A stretch of DNA of 64,000 nucleotides from Luteimonas sp. BLCC-B24 (GTDB lineage Bacteria; Pseudomonadota; Gammaproteobacteria; Xanthomonadales; Xanthomonadaceae): the NCBI RefSeq assembly GCF_028550595.1, contig NZ_JAQQGN010000005.1, forward strand, positions 1 through 64,000, given 5' to 3'. The translations under genes and the position numbers were made by a program. Position 1 is the first letter of the stretch. Each line of letters begins with the position of its first letter. The notes beneath the pieces are model-generated. The model had not been told where the DNA came from. It ran no database searches and worked only from the letters and a program-made list of their open reading frames with translations. Positions 36,962-47,168 of this stretch are shown here, piece after piece.

Positions 36962-37240
36962 CTACAGCGTCCATTTGACCTCGGGGTGTTCGCGCAGGGC
37001 GACGTGCGCCGCGTCGTACTGCGCGCGCGATTCGGCCTTGAAACTCAACTTGATCGACACGTAGCGGCCGGTGCTGGAGCCGCGCGCGGTGACCGTCTCG
37101 TGCAGCACGGTGAGGCCGGCAGCGACCAGCAGGCGCGGGATCTCGGCTTCGAGGCCGGCACCGGCCGGCCCCATCGCGGTGATCTCGAAGACCCCGGGAA
37201 ACTGGAAGCCGTGCTCGGGATTGTCGGAAGAAATGTCCAT
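36962..37240 (-). CDS. ybeD: YbeD/DUF493 family protein
   Basis: A 92-aa ferredoxin-like fold protein with the family ends FQFPGVFEITAMGPAG and GSSTGRYVSIKLSF. YbeD sits beside lipB in many gammaproteobacteria; its role is unclear, possibly regulation of lipoate or peptidoglycan enzymes. It heads the ybeD-BLUF-lipB unit, with a -10-like GATAAT 6 nt before the ATG and no ribosome binding site. Confidence 0.9.
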   Translation of the reverse strand: MDISSDNPEHGFQFPGVFEITAMGPAGAGLEAEIPRLLVAAGLTVLHETVTARGSSTGRYVSIKLSFKAESRAQYDAAHVALREHPEVKWTL

Positions 37241-37252
37241 CGGCGGATTATC
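37240..37252 (-). promoter_or_regulatory. -10 box of a probable leaderless transcript (ybeD-BLUF-lipB)
   Basis: On the minus strand GATAAT (37252-37247) ends 6 nt before the ybeD ATG (37240). No ribosome binding site fits between them, so the message probably starts at the start codon. Confidence 0.5.
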
Positions 37253-37289
37253 GGGGCGTTGCCGCGTGAACCCAAGCGGGCGGAAACGA

Positions 37290-37315
37290 CGGAGGCCGGC
37301 GAATGCCGGCCTCCG
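37290..37315 (-). terminator. Hairpin terminator downstream of dacC
   Basis: A perfect 11-bp hairpin (37290-37300 / 37305-37315, loop GAAT) lies 26 nt past the dacC stop. On the minus strand it is followed by TCGTTT only, a weak T-tract. It separates the elongasome unit from ybeD. Confidence 0.6.
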
Positions 37316-37340
37316 GGTGCAGCACGGGCCGCGCGGGCGG

Positions 37341-38585
37341 TCAGGACTTCCACCACATCAGGAACTCGTGCCACAGCCGCTTGAAGAAGCCGGCCTCCTC
37401 CACCGCCTCCAGCGCGACCAGCGGCCGTTCGGCGATGACCTTGCCGTCGAGCTCGACGCGCACGGTGCCGATCTGCTGACCCTTCTCGATCGGCGCGACG
37501 AGGGTCTGCGGAATGTCCATCGACGGCTTGAGCTGTGCGTACTTGCCGCGCGGCATCGACACCAGCATCGGCTCGGCGACGCCCAACTGCACCTCGTTGG
37601 TCTTGCCCTTCCACACCTGCTGGGTGGAGACCGCCTTGTCGGCGTCGTACACGGCGTGGGTTTCGAAGAAGCGGAAACCCCAGTTCAGCAGCGCCAGCGA
37701 ATCGGTGGCGCGCTGCGCCTCGCTGGTCGACCCCATGACCACCGAGATCAGACGCTGGTCGCCGCGCAGCGCCGAGGCCATCAGGCAGTAGCCGGCGCCG
37801 GAGTGATGACCGGTCTTGATGCCGTCGACGCTGTCGTCGCGCCACAACAGCCGGTTGCGGTTGTGCTGGGTGATCGGGCCGACGGTGAACTCGCGGATCT
37901 TGTTGTGCGCGTACTCCTCGGGAAAATCGCGCACCATCGCGCGGCCGAGGATCGCCAGATCGCGCGCGGTCGAATAGTGCTCCGGGCCGGACAGGCCGGT
38001 GGCGTTGGTGAAGTTGGAATTCTGCATGCCGATGCGCTTGGCATAGGCGTTCATCAGCTGGGCGAACGACTCCTCGCTGCCGGCCACGTGCTCGGCCAGC
38101 GCGATCGCGGCGTCGTTGCCCGACTGCACCACCATGCCGATTTCCATGTCCAGCAGGCGCGCGGTCTGGTTGACCGGGAAGCCGCTGTAGCTGCCGTCGG
38201 TACCGGCGCCGCCCTTGCGCCAGGCGTTCTCGGTCATCATCACCTGGTCGTCGACGGTGATCTTGCCGGCGGCCAGTTCGGCGGCGATGACGTAGCTCGT
38301 CATCACCTTGGTGATGCTGGCCGGCTCGACGCGCGCGTCGACATTGTCGCCCGCCAGCACCTGGCCGGTGGCGTAGTCCATGACCAGCCAGGCGGTGCCG
38401 GTGACCGACGGCGGCGGTGGCGTGGGCAGATCGTCGCTGAGCGCGGGCGCGGCGCCGGCCTGGGCGGCGGGCGTCGGGGTCGCCGGGCGAGGCGTCGGCG
38501 CGGGATCCTGGGCGACGGCGATCCCCACCGTCGCGACGGCCACCGCGGCCAGCAGCATGCGCGAAACGACTACAGACACGTTCAT
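37341..38585 (-). CDS. dacC: D-alanyl-D-alanine carboxypeptidase (PBP5/6 type)
   Basis: A 414-aa periplasmic enzyme that removes the terminal D-Ala of peptidoglycan stem peptides. After the signal peptide there is a Pro/Ala-rich linker (about 28-60), longer than in E. coli. Catalytic motifs: SxxK in PASITKVM, SxN in VVQSGNDAA and KTG in DGIKTGHHSG. The C-terminus has a PBP5-type beta domain and an amphipathic anchor, FFKRLWHEFLMWW. An in-frame GTG 12 nt upstream is the alternative start. Last gene of the mre-mrd-rlpA run. Confidence 0.93.
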   Translation of the reverse strand: MNVSVVVSRMLLAAVAVATVGIAVAQDPAPTPRPATPTPAAQAGAAPALSDDLPTPPPPSVTGTAWLVMDYATGQVLAGDNVDARVEPASITKVMTSYVIAAELAAGKITVDDQVMMTENAWRKGGAGTDGSYSGFPVNQTARLLDMEIGMVVQSGNDAAIALAEHVAGSEESFAQLMNAYAKRIGMQNSNFTNATGLSGPEHYSTARDLAILGRAMVRDFPEEYAHNKIREFTVGPITQHNRNRLLWRDDSVDGIKTGHHSGAGYCLMASALRGDQRLISVVMGSTSEAQRATDSLALLNWGFRFFETHAVYDADKAVSTQQVWKGKTNEVQLGVAEPMLVSMPRGKYAQLKPSMDIPQTLVAPIEKGQQIGTVRVELDGKVIAERPLVALEAVEEAGFFKRLWHEFLMWWKS

Positions 38586-38644
38586 CGGGTAGAGCACTCC
38601 GGAGGGCCGGCCGATCGGGCCGGCGAATGACGGGATATCGAGGT

Positions 38645-39958
38645 TCAGTCGCGCACGACGGTCGGGGCGCCGAAGCCCAGACCGGCGACGCGAGACGAGA
38701 GTTCGGCCACGCGCGCGGCGTCCACCGGTCCCACGCGCAGACGCCAGACCGGCTTGCCGGCCGCGGAGCCGTCGTGCAACTGGGCGGCCGTGATGCCGGC
38801 GCCGCGCAGGGTAGCGAGCGCGCGCTCGGCATTGGCGCGCGCACCGAAAGCGGCCACCTGCAGAGTCACGCTGCCGGTCGCGGGCGCGGCGGCCGGCGCC
38901 GCGGCGGCCACGGCGACCGGGGTCTGCGGAACGGCCGCCGGCGACGCGCCCGGATCGATCGGCACCTGGCGTCCGTTCTCGAGCTTGAGCCCACGGGCGG
39001 CGAGCCAGGCATCGAAATCATCGGCCGTCATCACCCGGCCGTTCTGGTACATGTTGAAACGCCCGTCCGCGGCGCTGGCCTGGGCCGGCGACGGCGCGGG
39101 GCGCTCACCGGCACGCGCGCTGGCGATCGGCAGGGCCTCGACAATGGCATCGATCGCGCTGCCGGCCGGAGTGGGCGCCGGCGCCGCGGCCACGGGGGGC
39201 GACGCGGCCCGCGTGCCCGAGGTGCGTGCGCGTCGCGCGGGAGGGGCCGCGGGCGCCGCGGCGACCGCGTCCCAGGTCTGGCGTGCGTTCTCGCCGGGGC
39301 TCAAGGCACGTACCTCGACCCGACCGGTGCCGGCGGGATGGATGCCGATCTTGACCGCCGCCGCGTAACTCAGATCGACGACGCGGCCCTCGTGGAACGG
39401 GCCGCGGTCGTTGACCCGCACGACCACCGACTCGCCGGTGTCGAGGTTGGTCACCCGCGCGAAGCTCGGCAGCGGCAGCGACTTGTGCGCCGCGGTGAAC
39501 GCATACATGTCGTAGACCTCGCGGTTGGAGGTCAGGCGCCCATGGAATTTCGCCCCGTAGTACGAGGCGGTGCCGGTCTCGACGAACTCGCTGTGGTCGT
39601 CGAGCACGTGATAGGTCTTGCCCAGCACCTGGTAGGGACTGCGATTGCCGATCGGCGAGCGCGGCAGGTCGACGACCTCGGGCTCGGGAATCAGATCGAC
39701 GTTGGGCAGGTAGTCGGGCAGGCTGTCGGGCACGCCGGGGCGATACAGGCCGCCGGCCGTGTAGTGACCGCGGGTGCTCGGATCTTCCTGCGCGGGGGCA
39801 TACGGCGACACGCGACGCTGGCCGGGCGCCGGCGTTCCGGCCGCCGGCGGCGCCGACACGCGCTCACCGCCCCCCGCGGTCGACCCGGCCTTCTTCGGCG
39901 CACCGGCACATCCGGCGAGCACTGCCACCGCGCACAGCGGCAGCAGCCAGCGGATCAA
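38645..39958 (-). CDS. rlpA: Septal ring lytic transglycosylase, RlpA family lipoprotein
   Basis: A 437-aa protein. Lipoprotein signal with lipobox LAGC (Cys17). The double-psi beta-barrel domain (about 137-225) has GTASYYGAKFHGRLTSN and VRVNDRGPFHEGRVVDLSY. A long Ala/Pro linker follows, then a C-terminal SPOR domain (about 360-437, VTLQVAAFGARANAERAL) that binds denuded glycan at the septum. RlpA cleaves such naked strands (shown in Pseudomonas). Its ATG overlaps the mltB stop by 4 nt. Confidence 0.93.
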   Translation of the reverse strand: MIRWLLPLCAVAVLAGCAGAPKKAGSTAGGGERVSAPPAAGTPAPGQRRVSPYAPAQEDPSTRGHYTAGGLYRPGVPDSLPDYLPNVDLIPEPEVVDLPRSPIGNRSPYQVLGKTYHVLDDHSEFVETGTASYYGAKFHGRLTSNREVYDMYAFTAAHKSLPLPSFARVTNLDTGESVVVRVNDRGPFHEGRVVDLSYAAAVKIGIHPAGTGRVEVRALSPGENARQTWDAVAAAPAAPPARRARTSGTRAASPPVAAAPAPTPAGSAIDAIVEALPIASARAGERPAPSPAQASAADGRFNMYQNGRVMTADDFDAWLAARGLKLENGRQVPIDPGASPAAVPQTPVAVAAAAPAAAPATGSVTLQVAAFGARANAERALATLRGAGITAAQLHDGSAAGKPVWRLRVGPVDAARVAELSSRVAGLGFGAPTVVRD

Positions 39959-41085
39959 CGGCCCACTCCCGCGCGGATCGCCTCGGCCAGCTGGTGCACC
40001 GACAGCGAGTACATCGGCGAGCGGTTGTAGCGGGTGATCACGTAGAAATTGCGATAGGCCAGCCAGTACTCCATGCCGGCGGCACCGTCGAGCGACAGCA
40101 GCGTGGCGCCCTCGGCGGTCGGCTGTCCCGGGACCGGCGTGTAGCCGCGCGCGGCAAGCGCCTGCAGCGGATACACCGGCTCCCAGTTTTCGGGCTTGAA
40201 GTCGACCGCATCGGCCGCGCGCTGTGCGCGCGCGACGACCGGTCCCCCGCGCTGCCAGCCGTGGACGACGAAGTAGTTGGCGATCGATGCGAAGACGTCG
40301 GGCGTGTGGGTCAGCAGGTCGCGCCTGCCGTCACCGTCGCCGTCCTTCGCCCACAGCCGGTAGCTCGACGGCATGAACTGGCCCATGCCCATCGCGCCGG
40401 CATAGCTGCCCTTGAGCTCGGTGAGCTGCAGTTGCGGCTCGGCCTTTTCCAGTGCGAACAGCTGGGCCAGTTCGCCGGCGAAGAACGGCGCGCGCGGCGG
40501 ATAGTCGAAGGCCAGGGTGACCAGCGCATCGAGCACCTTCCAGGTGCCGGTCACGCGGCCGTAGCTGGTTTCCACGCCGATGATCGCGACGATGTACTCG
40601 GCCGGCACGCCGGTCTCGGCGGCCACGCGCTCGAGCGCGGCGCGGTGCTCGCGATAGAACGCCACGCCGCCGTTGATGCGCGCATCGTTGATGAAGATCG
40701 GGCGGTAGTCACGCCACGGCCGCACGGCTTCGGCCGGACGGCTGATCGCATCGAGGATGCGCTGCTGCACCGTGGCCTGGCCGAGCACGCGCCGGATGTG
40801 CGCCGGGTCCACACCGTAGGTCTGTGCGGTGTAGGCGACGAAATTCTCGACGCGCTGCGCGCGCGGAATCGAGGCGTCGGTGACCGATTGGGGCGCCACG
40901 GGGCGCTCGGGCGGCTGCGGCACGGGAGGCAGCAGGGCATCGGTGGGCCGCCCGGCCTCGGGCAGCGGACGGACCGTGCGGGCGTCCTCCACCTGGACGT
41001 CGGAAGAATTGACAGGAGTCGCGCAGGCCGCCAAAGCGAGCGGCAGCGCGGCCACGGTTAGTCGTAGGAACGGGCGTCGGCTCAT
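39955..41085 (-). CDS. mltB: Lytic murein transglycosylase B
   Basis: A 376-aa lipoprotein (lipobox LAAC in LPLALAACATPV). The SLT-like domain has the catalytic Glu in GVETSYGRVTGTW and the downstream YAGAMGMGQFMPSSY. It cleaves the glycan backbone, giving 1,6-anhydro-muramic ends. It follows rodA by 67 nt, with a possible own -10 (TACCCT, 41099-41094). ATG at 41085 rather than the 13-codon longer frame. Confidence 0.93.
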   Translation of the reverse strand: MSRRPFLRLTVAALPLALAACATPVNSSDVQVEDARTVRPLPEAGRPTDALLPPVPQPPERPVAPQSVTDASIPRAQRVENFVAYTAQTYGVDPAHIRRVLGQATVQQRILDAISRPAEAVRPWRDYRPIFINDARINGGVAFYREHRAALERVAAETGVPAEYIVAIIGVETSYGRVTGTWKVLDALVTLAFDYPPRAPFFAGELAQLFALEKAEPQLQLTELKGSYAGAMGMGQFMPSSYRLWAKDGDGDGRRDLLTHTPDVFASIANYFVVHGWQRGGPVVARAQRAADAVDFKPENWEPVYPLQALAARGYTPVPGQPTAEGATLLSLDGAAGMEYWLAYRNFYVITRYNRSPMYSLSVHQLAEAIRAGVGR

Positions 41086-41152
41086 CGGCGGCGAGGGTAG
41101 CATGCGTGCCGCAGCGCCCAACACCTGCGACGCGTGCGCGGTTGCACGGCGC

Positions 41153-42262
41153 TCAGCGTCGACGTCGTGCGCTCGCCTGGATGGCCATCACCACACCGAA
41201 GCCCGCGAGCAACGACACGGCCGCGGTCCCGCCGAAGCTCAGCAGCGGCATCGGCACGCCGACCACCGGCAGCAGGCCGGAAATCATGCCGCCATTGACG
41301 ATGACGTAGACGAACAGGGCCAGCCCGAGACTGCCCACCAGCAGCCGCGAGAAGCCGTCGCGCGCCTCGCTGGCGATCCACAGGCAGCGGCCCACGACGA
41401 ACAGGTACAGCCCCAGCGTGACGGCCACGCCGATCCAGCCGAACTCCTCGCTGAGCACGGCGAAGATGAAGTCGGTGGTGTGTTCGGGCACGTAGTTGAG
41501 ATGCGACTGCGAGCCGTCGCCCCAGCCCTGCCCGGCGAAGCCGCCGGAGCCGATCGCGATCTTGGACTGGATGATGTTCCAGCCCTCGCCCAGCGGGTCG
41601 GACTCCGGATCGAGGAACATCATGATCCGTGCCTTCTGGTACGGCTGCAGGTACCAGAGCCACGCCGCGGGCGCGAGCAGTGCGACCGACGCCGCGCCGC
41701 CGATGAACCACCACCACGACAGGCCCGCGAGATACAGCGCGAACACGCCACCCGACGCCACCAGCACCGCGGTGCCGAAGTCCGGCTGCAGCAGGATCAG
41801 GCCGGTGGGCACGCCGATGATCGCGGCGGCGACCGCGATGGTGTCCAGACGCGGCGGCGTGGCTCGCTGGCCCAGCCACCAGGCGGCCATCATCGGCAGC
41901 GAGAGCTTCATCAGCTCCGCGGGCTGCACGTAGAACACGCCGAGGTTGATCCAGTGCTGCCCGCTGCGCCCGGTGCCGAGAAACAGCACCGCGACCAGCG
42001 GCAGCAGCGAGGCGGCGTAGGCCAGCGGCGTGAACCGGCGCAGCTGCACCGCGGGAATGCGCGAGAGCACCCACATCGCGCCCAGGCCGACGACGAAGCG
42101 GCTGGCCTGCGAGGTCACCATCGCCATGTTCTTGCCGCTGGCGCTGTGCAGCACCGCCAGGCCGATGCCCATCAACGCCACCAGCGCGCCGAGCAGCGGC
42201 CAGTCGATGGTGCGCGCGAAGCGCAACCACAGGTCGAGCAGCCAGCGCAGGATGGTCTTCAA
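41153..42262 (-). CDS. rodA: Rod-shape peptidoglycan glycosyltransferase RodA
   Basis: A 369-aa SEDS-family polymerase with about ten membrane helices. Landmarks: DFGTAVLVASGGVFALYLAG, and the late QSHLNYVPEHTTDFIFAVLSEEFGWIG, which includes the catalytic-loop region. It works with PBP2 in lateral wall growth. Its start overlaps the mrdA stop by 4 nt, the usual coupled RodA/PBP2 pair. Confidence 0.96.
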   Translation of the reverse strand: MKTILRWLLDLWLRFARTIDWPLLGALVALMGIGLAVLHSASGKNMAMVTSQASRFVVGLGAMWVLSRIPAVQLRRFTPLAYAASLLPLVAVLFLGTGRSGQHWINLGVFYVQPAELMKLSLPMMAAWWLGQRATPPRLDTIAVAAAIIGVPTGLILLQPDFGTAVLVASGGVFALYLAGLSWWWFIGGAASVALLAPAAWLWYLQPYQKARIMMFLDPESDPLGEGWNIIQSKIAIGSGGFAGQGWGDGSQSHLNYVPEHTTDFIFAVLSEEFGWIGVAVTLGLYLFVVGRCLWIASEARDGFSRLLVGSLGLALFVYVIVNGGMISGLLPVVGVPMPLLSFGGTAAVSLLAGFGVVMAIQASARRRR

Positions 42263-44265
42263 CGCGGCACCCCGCCGTTGCCGGGGCCCAGGCGTGCCGG
42301 CGCCATCACGCGCACGCTGTCGACGACGGCGTCGAAGGAGACGTCGGGGCGCAGCACGGCCTGCGGGCCGGCGGCGGCCACGGCGGCCGGGGCGCCGGTG
42401 ACCGGATCGATCTCGACCTCCGGCATCTTGCCCAGCAGCCAGGCGTCGAAGATCTTGCGAGCGATCGGGCCGGCGGTGGTGCCGCCGTAGCCGCCGTGCT
42501 CGACCGTCACCGCGATCGCGATGGTCGGATTCTCGGCCGGCGCGTAGCCGACGAACAGCGCCTGGTGGCGCAGGTGGTAGGGCAGATTGCGCGGATCGGT
42601 GCTTACGCTGCCGCGGCGGCTCACGCGCTGCGCGGTGCCGGTCTTGCCGGCCATGCGGTACTCGGCGCCGATCGCCATACGCGTGCCGGTGCCGCGGCCG
42701 TGAATGGTATTGACCATGCCTTCCTGCACCGCGCGCAGATGCGCGGGGTTGTCGGTGATGCGCGTCGGCGCCGGGCGCTCCACCGCGCGCCAGGGCGCGT
42801 CGAAGCCGTCGCGCCGTTCGGCGGCCAGATGCAGCGTGTGCAGGTCGCCGCCGCTGGCGATCGCCGCGGTGCCGCGCGCGAGCTGCAATGCGGTGGCGAT
42901 CCAGTAGCCCTGGCCGATGCCGGCGATCACGGTCTCGCCGGCGTACCAGGGCTCACGCGAGCGCGTGGCCTTGAAACGCGGCGACGGCACGATGCCGGCG
43001 GTCTCGCCGAGCAGGTCGATTCCGGTCGGCTGGCCGAACCCGTAGCGCGCCATGTACTGGTCGAAGCGCTCGATGCCCATCTCGTAGGCGAGCTGGTAGT
43101 AGTAATAGTTGATCGAGCGCGCGATCGAGTCGCGCAGATCGGTCCAGCCCGCACCGCGCGCGGCGTCGCGATAGCCGCGGCGCTGGCCGGGGATGAAGAA
43201 CTCGCCGGTCGAGAACACCCGCGATTCGGGCGTGCGCAGGCCGCTGTCGACACCGGCCAGCGCCACCAGCGGCTTGATCGTCGACCCCGGCGGCCCGCCG
43301 CCGAGCACGTTGCGGTTGAACAGCGGCCGCGCCGGATCGTCCATCAGCCGGCGGTAGTCGGTGTGCGAGATGCCGTTGACGAACAGGTTGGGGTCGAAGC
43401 TCGGCAGGCTGACCATGCCGAGAATGTCGCCGGTGGCCGGATCCACCGCCACCGCCGAGCCGTGCAGGCCGCCGAAGGCGAGCACCATCGCCTGCTGCAG
43501 GTCGGCGTCCACGCTCAGGCGCAGATCGGTGCCCGCGGTCGCCGGCTGCAGACCGAGCCGGCGCAGCGCGCGGCCTTCCACGTTGGTTTCGACCTGCTCG
43601 TAGCCGATCTTTCCGCGCAGCAGTTCGTCGTAGTAGCGCTCCAGACCCGTGCGCCCGGTTTGCGGAAACAGCAGGTGCGAGGCGCCGAAGCGGTCCACGT
43701 CGCCCTGGTCGGTCCGCCCCACGTAACCGACCACGTGCGCGAACAGGTCGCCGTAGGGGTAGTGCCGATTGAGGTACGGCACCACTTCGACACCCGGAAA
43801 GCGCCAACGGTCGAGCGCGAAGCGTGCCATCTCGTCCTCGCTCAGGCGCAGCTTCAGGGTGACCGCACGGAAGCTGCGCTGGCCCTTGCGTTCGCGGTCG
43901 AAGCGGGCGATGTCGTCGGGCGACAGCGCGATGATCCGCGCCAGGCCCGACAGCAGCTGGCGGATGTCGCCGGCCTCCTCGGGGGTGACGTCGAGGCGGT
44001 AGGCCTGCTCGTTCTCGGCCAGGATGCGGCCCTTGCGATCGAGGATCAGCCCGCGCCCGGGCACCACCGGCCGCGGCTTGATGCGGTTGGCTTCCGAGCG
44101 CTTGGCGTAGATGTCGTGGTCGACGACCTGCAGCTTGAAATACCAGCCGGCGAGCACGCCCAGTGCGACCACCACGACACCGAATCCGATCAGCGCACGC
44201 TGGCGGAACGCGGCCGCCTCGCCGGCGGTGTCGCGGATGTCGCTGCGTCGGCGGCGTCTGGCCAT
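42259..44265 (-). CDS. mrdA: Penicillin-binding protein 2 (transpeptidase of the elongasome)
   Basis: A 668-aa class B PBP. Cytoplasmic basic tail, one membrane helix (about 24-45), pedestal domain, then the transpeptidase: SxxK in GSTIKPLVALAG, SxN in SIARSINYYYYQ and KTG in MAGKTGTAQRV. The C-terminal Pro/Ala extension after GKMPEVEID is poorly conserved. RodA partner; target of mecillinam-type beta-lactams (family knowledge). Confidence 0.96.
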   Translation of the reverse strand: MARRRRRSDIRDTAGEAAAFRQRALIGFGVVVVALGVLAGWYFKLQVVDHDIYAKRSEANRIKPRPVVPGRGLILDRKGRILAENEQAYRLDVTPEEAGDIRQLLSGLARIIALSPDDIARFDRERKGQRSFRAVTLKLRLSEDEMARFALDRWRFPGVEVVPYLNRHYPYGDLFAHVVGYVGRTDQGDVDRFGASHLLFPQTGRTGLERYYDELLRGKIGYEQVETNVEGRALRRLGLQPATAGTDLRLSVDADLQQAMVLAFGGLHGSAVAVDPATGDILGMVSLPSFDPNLFVNGISHTDYRRLMDDPARPLFNRNVLGGGPPGSTIKPLVALAGVDSGLRTPESRVFSTGEFFIPGQRRGYRDAARGAGWTDLRDSIARSINYYYYQLAYEMGIERFDQYMARYGFGQPTGIDLLGETAGIVPSPRFKATRSREPWYAGETVIAGIGQGYWIATALQLARGTAAIASGGDLHTLHLAAERRDGFDAPWRAVERPAPTRITDNPAHLRAVQEGMVNTIHGRGTGTRMAIGAEYRMAGKTGTAQRVSRRGSVSTDPRNLPYHLRHQALFVGYAPAENPTIAIAVTVEHGGYGGTTAGPIARKIFDAWLLGKMPEVEIDPVTGAPAAVAAAGPQAVLRPDVSFDAVVDSVRVMAPARLGPGNGGVPR

Positions 44266-44278
44266 CCGGCTGCCGGCC

Positions 44279-44758
44279 TCAGGTCCGGCGCCCGAAGCGC
44301 AGCGCGTCCATCACCAGGAACAGCGGCACCCACAGCAGCATGCCCAGCAGCGGCGCCAGCCAGTACGTCCACGGCAGCTGCGGCACGCCGAGCGACAGGT
44401 GGATCGCCGCGCTGACCACGCGATCGTTGAGCAGCAGGCCGCCGATCGCCAGCGCCTGCTGGGCCACGGGGAAGAACCGCAACTGCGAGCGGAAGCGCTG
44501 CAGGATGAAGGTCATCACCACCAGCCGCAGCGCCTGCTCGCCGAGCAGGCCGCCGAAAGCGAGATCGGCCACCACGCCGACGCCGAAGGCGAACCCGAGG
44601 CCGGTGCGGTCCGGCGTTTCGATCACCCAGTAGGCGACGACCAGCGCCAGCCAGAACGGGCGGTAGGGCTGCAGTTCGGCAGGCAGCGGCAACAGGCCCA
44701 GCAGCAGGGCGACCAGCACGCTGGCCGGCAGCAGCCAGCGGTTGTGACGACGGCTCAT
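44279..44758 (-). CDS. mreD: Rod shape-determining protein MreD
   Basis: A 159-aa inner-membrane protein with five or six helices; GLGFAFGVGVVADLAFGGLLGEQAL is the typical MreD core. It links MreC to the elongasome. The ATG overlaps the mreC stop by 4 nt, and mrdA follows after 13 nt. Confidence 0.93.
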   Translation of the reverse strand: MSRRHNRWLLPASVLVALLLGLLPLPAELQPYRPFWLALVVAYWVIETPDRTGLGFAFGVGVVADLAFGGLLGEQALRLVVMTFILQRFRSQLRFFPVAQQALAIGGLLLNDRVVSAAIHLSLGVPQLPWTYWLAPLLGMLLWVPLFLVMDALRFGRRT

Positions 44759-45777
44759 CGCACAGGCTCCGGCGCCGGTGTCGGCACGGCTCCGGGGGCA
44801 GGTGACGGCACGGCCCCGGGCTCGCCGGCGTCGTCCGCCGCCTGTTCGCCGGCAGCGGCGGCCGCCGCCTCGGCTTCGGCTCGCTCGGCGGCCTCGCGCT
44901 CGGCGGCGGCGGCTTCGAGATCGGCCGTGGTCACCGGCACCACCACGTCGCGCAGCAACAGCACGTCGCGTCCGCGATCGACCTGCGCTGCCGGCGTCAG
45001 CCGTCCGGTCAGGAAGGCGCGGCTGTCGTCGGGCGCCAGCTCCGCGATCGTGCCGACCGGAAATCCGGGTGGGAACCGCCCGCCCAGGCCCGAGGTCACC
45101 AGCACGTCGCCCACCTCCACATCGGCCGACAGCGGCACGCTGCGCAGCGTGAGCCGGTCGGGATGGCCGCTGCCGTAGACCACCAGGCGCACGCCGTTGC
45201 GGGCGACGATCACCGGCACGGCGTGGTCGAGATCGGTCAGCAGCAGCACGGTGGCGGTGGACGGCGTCACCGCGATCACCTGGCCCAGCAGGCCGCCGGC
45301 ATCGATGACGCCCTGGCCCTCGCGCACGCCGTTCCGGCTGCCGGCATCGAGCAGCAGGCGCTGACGCGTGGGGTCCTGGTCGACGTCGAGAATCGGCGCC
45401 AGCTGCACCTCGAGATTGCCCTGCTCCACCGCACCGAGCAGCCGGCGCAGGCGCGCGTTCTCGGTGGCCTCCACGCGCAGCCGCGCCTGGCCGGCGGTGA
45501 GCAGCAGCAGTTCATTGCGCAGGCGGCGGTTGTCCTCGGCCAGCTGGCTGCGGGTGGCCGCGTCGTTGCGCATGCTCGTGCCCAGCCGCGACGGCAGGCC
45601 GGCCAGCCACCACAGCGGCTGCACCGCCACACTGGCCTGGTGGCGCACCTCGCTCAGCCAGCTGCCGCGATGGTCCATCACCAGCATCACGCACGAGAGC
45701 GCCAGATACGCCAGCAACCGCAACGTGCCGGCGACATCGCCGGGGCGTGAGGGCGGAGAACTGGCAGAGGAGGACAC
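44755..45777 (-). CDS. mreC: Rod shape-determining protein MreC
   Basis: A 340-aa protein. One membrane helix (about 18-36), a coiled-coil (about 60-105, RSQLAEDNRRLRNELLLLTA) and the periplasmic beta-barrel part (ILDVDQDPTRQRLLLDAGSRNG, GLLGQVIAVTP). The C-terminal about 70 residues are Ala/Glu- then Pro-rich and disordered. The start is taken as GTG at 45777; an upstream TTG at 45837 would translate the GGGATTC repeats, and neither has a good ribosome binding site. Confidence 0.92.
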   Translation of the reverse strand: MSSSASSPPSRPGDVAGTLRLLAYLALSCVMLVMDHRGSWLSEVRHQASVAVQPLWWLAGLPSRLGTSMRNDAATRSQLAEDNRRLRNELLLLTAGQARLRVEATENARLRRLLGAVEQGNLEVQLAPILDVDQDPTRQRLLLDAGSRNGVREGQGVIDAGGLLGQVIAVTPSTATVLLLTDLDHAVPVIVARNGVRLVVYGSGHPDRLTLRSVPLSADVEVGDVLVTSGLGGRFPPGFPVGTIAELAPDDSRAFLTGRLTPAAQVDRGRDVLLLRDVVVPVTTADLEAAAAEREAAERAEAEAAAAAAGEQAADDAGEPGAVPSPAPGAVPTPAPEPVR

Positions 45778-45786
45778 TGGAGAGCC

Positions 45787-45814
45787 GGGATTCGGGATTC
45801 GGGAGTAGGGATTC
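45787..45814. repeat. Heptamer tandem repeat (GGGATTC-type) in the mreB-mreC gap
   Basis: Four 7-nt units: GGGATTC, GGGATTC, GGGAGTA, GGGATTC. Heptamers of this kind are common between genes in xanthomonads (general knowledge). They sit 10-37 nt upstream of the mreC start, in the 142-nt gap after mreB, so copy-number changes could alter mreC translation. Confidence 0.7.
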
Positions 45815-45919
45815 GAAAAAGCCGGTGTCTGTACCAAGCGGGCCGGCCCTGGGCGACCGGGTCGCGACGCTAGACGGGCGCCTCATCGACCACGAACCAC
45901 CCCATCTCCGCGAACCGGC

Positions 45920-47002
<1,083 letters not shown>

Positions 47003-47168
47003 CTAGCCTAGCAAAAAAGCCGCCGCCCCGCGGCTCGGGGGCGCCCCGGATTGCGGCGGCCCAACGCGCCCCGATGCGGCGCCGGCCCGCCCCAGCGGGC
47101 GCCCGGTCCGGGCCGCCGGCCGGGGTGCCGTAAACTACCCGGCCATCTTCAAGCACGAGCCTCGCGCG

